Shown here piece after piece: positions 63,079 through 64,000 of a stretch of DNA of 64,000 nucleotides. Position numbers and translations under genes: made by a program. Source of the stretch: Phycisphaerales bacterium (GTDB lineage Bacteria; Planctomycetota; Phycisphaerae; Phycisphaerales; UBA1924); the NCBI GenBank assembly GCA_020853815.1, contig JADYYE010000036.1:1-64000 (forward strand), given 5' to 3'. Each line of letters opens with the position of its first letter. Positions within the stretch are counted from its first letter, which is position 1. The notes under the pieces were generated by a model. That model was not told the DNA's origin. It ran no database searches and was given only the letters and a program-made list of their open reading frames with translations.

Positions 63079-63624
63079 TCACATCGGCTTCTTCTCGATG
63101 GTGACGTCGTACATGTGCAGCAGCTTTTCCTTGTCGAAAACCATCTCCTGACGGGAGAGGCCGACGATGTCGTATTCGGTGGTGAGCTCGATGGCGTCGA
63201 CGGGGCAGGCCTCTTCGCACATGCCGCAGTAGATGCAGCGGAGCTCGTCGATCTCGAACTTCTTGGGGTATTTCTCGCGGTCGTTCCAGGGGGATTCGGC
63301 GGCCTCGATGTGGATGCAGCGGGCGGGGCAGATGGTCGGGCACATCATGCAGGCGACGCACTTGACGCGGCCGTTCTCGTCGCGGTTGAGGCGGTGCACG
63401 CCGCGGAAGTTCTTGGGCTCAAAGCCGGCCTGCTCGGGCGAGAAGTGCTCGCGGCGTTCCTCGGGGTATTGGAGGGCGCGGCTGGTGCGTCCCTGGCCGA
63501 AGCTGGTGAAGAAGTGGCGCATCGTGATGCCGAACCCCTTGACGATCTCGGGGAGGTAGACCGCCTCGGCGCGGGTCATGGGTGGCACTTTGATGGTGAC
63601 GATGTCCTGGTCGCGGATGGCCAT
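63079..63624 (-). CDS. nuoI: NADH-quinone oxidoreductase subunit I
   Basis: 181 residues of the complex I subunit with two 4Fe-4S clusters: CVACMMCPTICP and CIYCGMCEEACP, with the HRLNRDENGRVKC lead-in. It carries electrons from the peripheral arm toward quinone. ATG 63624 starts the protein. It is isolated here; no other nuo genes are in the window, so the rest of complex I must lie elsewhere. Confidence 0.95.
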   Translation of the reverse strand: MAIRDQDIVTIKVPPMTRAEAVYLPEIVKGFGITMRHFFTSFGQGRTSRALQYPEERREHFSPEQAGFEPKNFRGVHRLNRDENGRVKCVACMMCPTICPARCIHIEAAESPWNDREKYPKKFEIDELRCIYCGMCEEACPVDAIELTTEYDIVGLSRQEMVFDKEKLLHMYDVTIEKKPM

Positions 63625-63701
63625 GCGCGGAGAGTATACCGCTCGCGGAGGGTCATTTTCCGGGTTCTGAATGGGAGGCTGGCGTCTGCTACGATGTCCG
63701 C

Positions 63702-64000
63702 ATGGCTTCCGGGCGATCCAACAAGCCGCTGTTTGAGCTTCTGCGTGAGGACACGGGGGCGGGCATGTTCGGTCGTCGCGCCAGCGCGACGTTCAGCGAG
63801 CTAAAGCCCGGGGAGACGGGGCGGGCGCGATCCGCGTATGTCACCGTGCCGCGGACGTGGGTGTACTTCGGCGTGGCGATCGTGCTGGGGTTGATCGCCG
63901 GGGCGTGGGTGATCGCGTATCGGAGCGGGCATGGGGCGGCGGAGAAGGAACTGGCCGGGTCGCTGGTTGGCGGAACGCGGACGGATCAGCCGAAGGTGAA
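63702..64000 (+). CDS. Membrane protein of unknown function (partial)
   Basis: The visible 99 residues have a polar N-terminus, a transmembrane helix (about residues 54-76; WVYFGVAIVLGLIAGAWVIAY) and a start of an extracytoplasmic part. It runs off the right edge. ATG 63702 is chosen; it is divergent from nuoI. The family is not recognised. Confidence 0.7.
   Translation, partial: MASGRSNKPLFELLREDTGAGMFGRRASATFSELKPGETGRARSAYVTVPRTWVYFGVAIVLGLIAGAWVIAYRSGHGAAEKELAGSLVGGTRTDQPKV

Overview
The window looks like a chromosomal segment of a high-GC planctomycete, most likely class Phycisphaerae. The grounds are: secreted proteins ending in a PAPA/PTPG motif, a hydrophobic stretch and a run of arginines; a prepilin-like protein with an H-x-G-x-x-D C-terminal motif; rows of SPFH proteins next to ABC-2 transporters; and many secreted or zinc-ribbon proteins without a clear family. 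The housekeeping genes (icd, ispH, rlmN, purC, mfd, miaB, recG, pyrF, nuoI, tRNA-Leu) are chromosomal. I see no phage, integrase, transposase or plasmid functions, and no CRISPR array.

Layout. 0-4 kb: two short tandem repeats, then a leftward cluster made of a PQQ-type sugar dehydrogenase/cytochrome c, an MlaF-like ATPase, a membrane protein and a nitroreductase. 4-6.5 kb: two cell-surface proteins with sorting-like tails, each facing the 3' end of a small membrane-protein gene (intact the first time, only a remnant the second), and a low-GC gene lacking a good start. 6.5-14 kb: icd, a large zinc-ribbon/pilin-like protein, and the tightly overlapping leftward operon ispH-rlmN-ywaF-like; rlmN carries an in-frame insert built from short repeats. 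14-24.5 kb: EEP nuclease, prepilin and companion, a VOC-like protein, secreted proteins, purC, a GH10-like protein lacking the expected catalytic glutamates, and an HhH protein. 24.7-28 kb: mfd.

28-40 kb: the most distinctive region. A leftward ABC-2 permease is divergent from a rightward six-gene row: three consecutive SPFH/HflK/HflC-like proteins (the first fused to a multi-pass membrane domain), an ABC ATPase with a disordered tail holding three copies of a short SLI-x-x-L motif, an ABC-2 permease, and a membrane-anchored helical protein. Overlapping or near-abutting genes suggest one membrane complex of unknown role.

40-45 kb: glycosyltransferase, a small conserved protein, tRNA-Leu(GAG) and an S9 peptidase. 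45-51 kb: a compact chemotaxis operon cheB-cheW-cheR-cheA-cheX-cheY with no receptor gene beside it. 51-57 kb: a secreted protein with a possible heme site, a coiled-coil lipoprotein and an enlarged miaB. 56.7-57.2 kb: an intergenic area with several repeat families, including hairpins that keep the loop and tail while the stem sequence changes. 57-64 kb: recG, a DUF971 protein closely divergent from pyrF, an octamer repeat, a third surface protein, a Panacea-type toxin-antitoxin candidate, nuoI, and a partial gene at the right edge.
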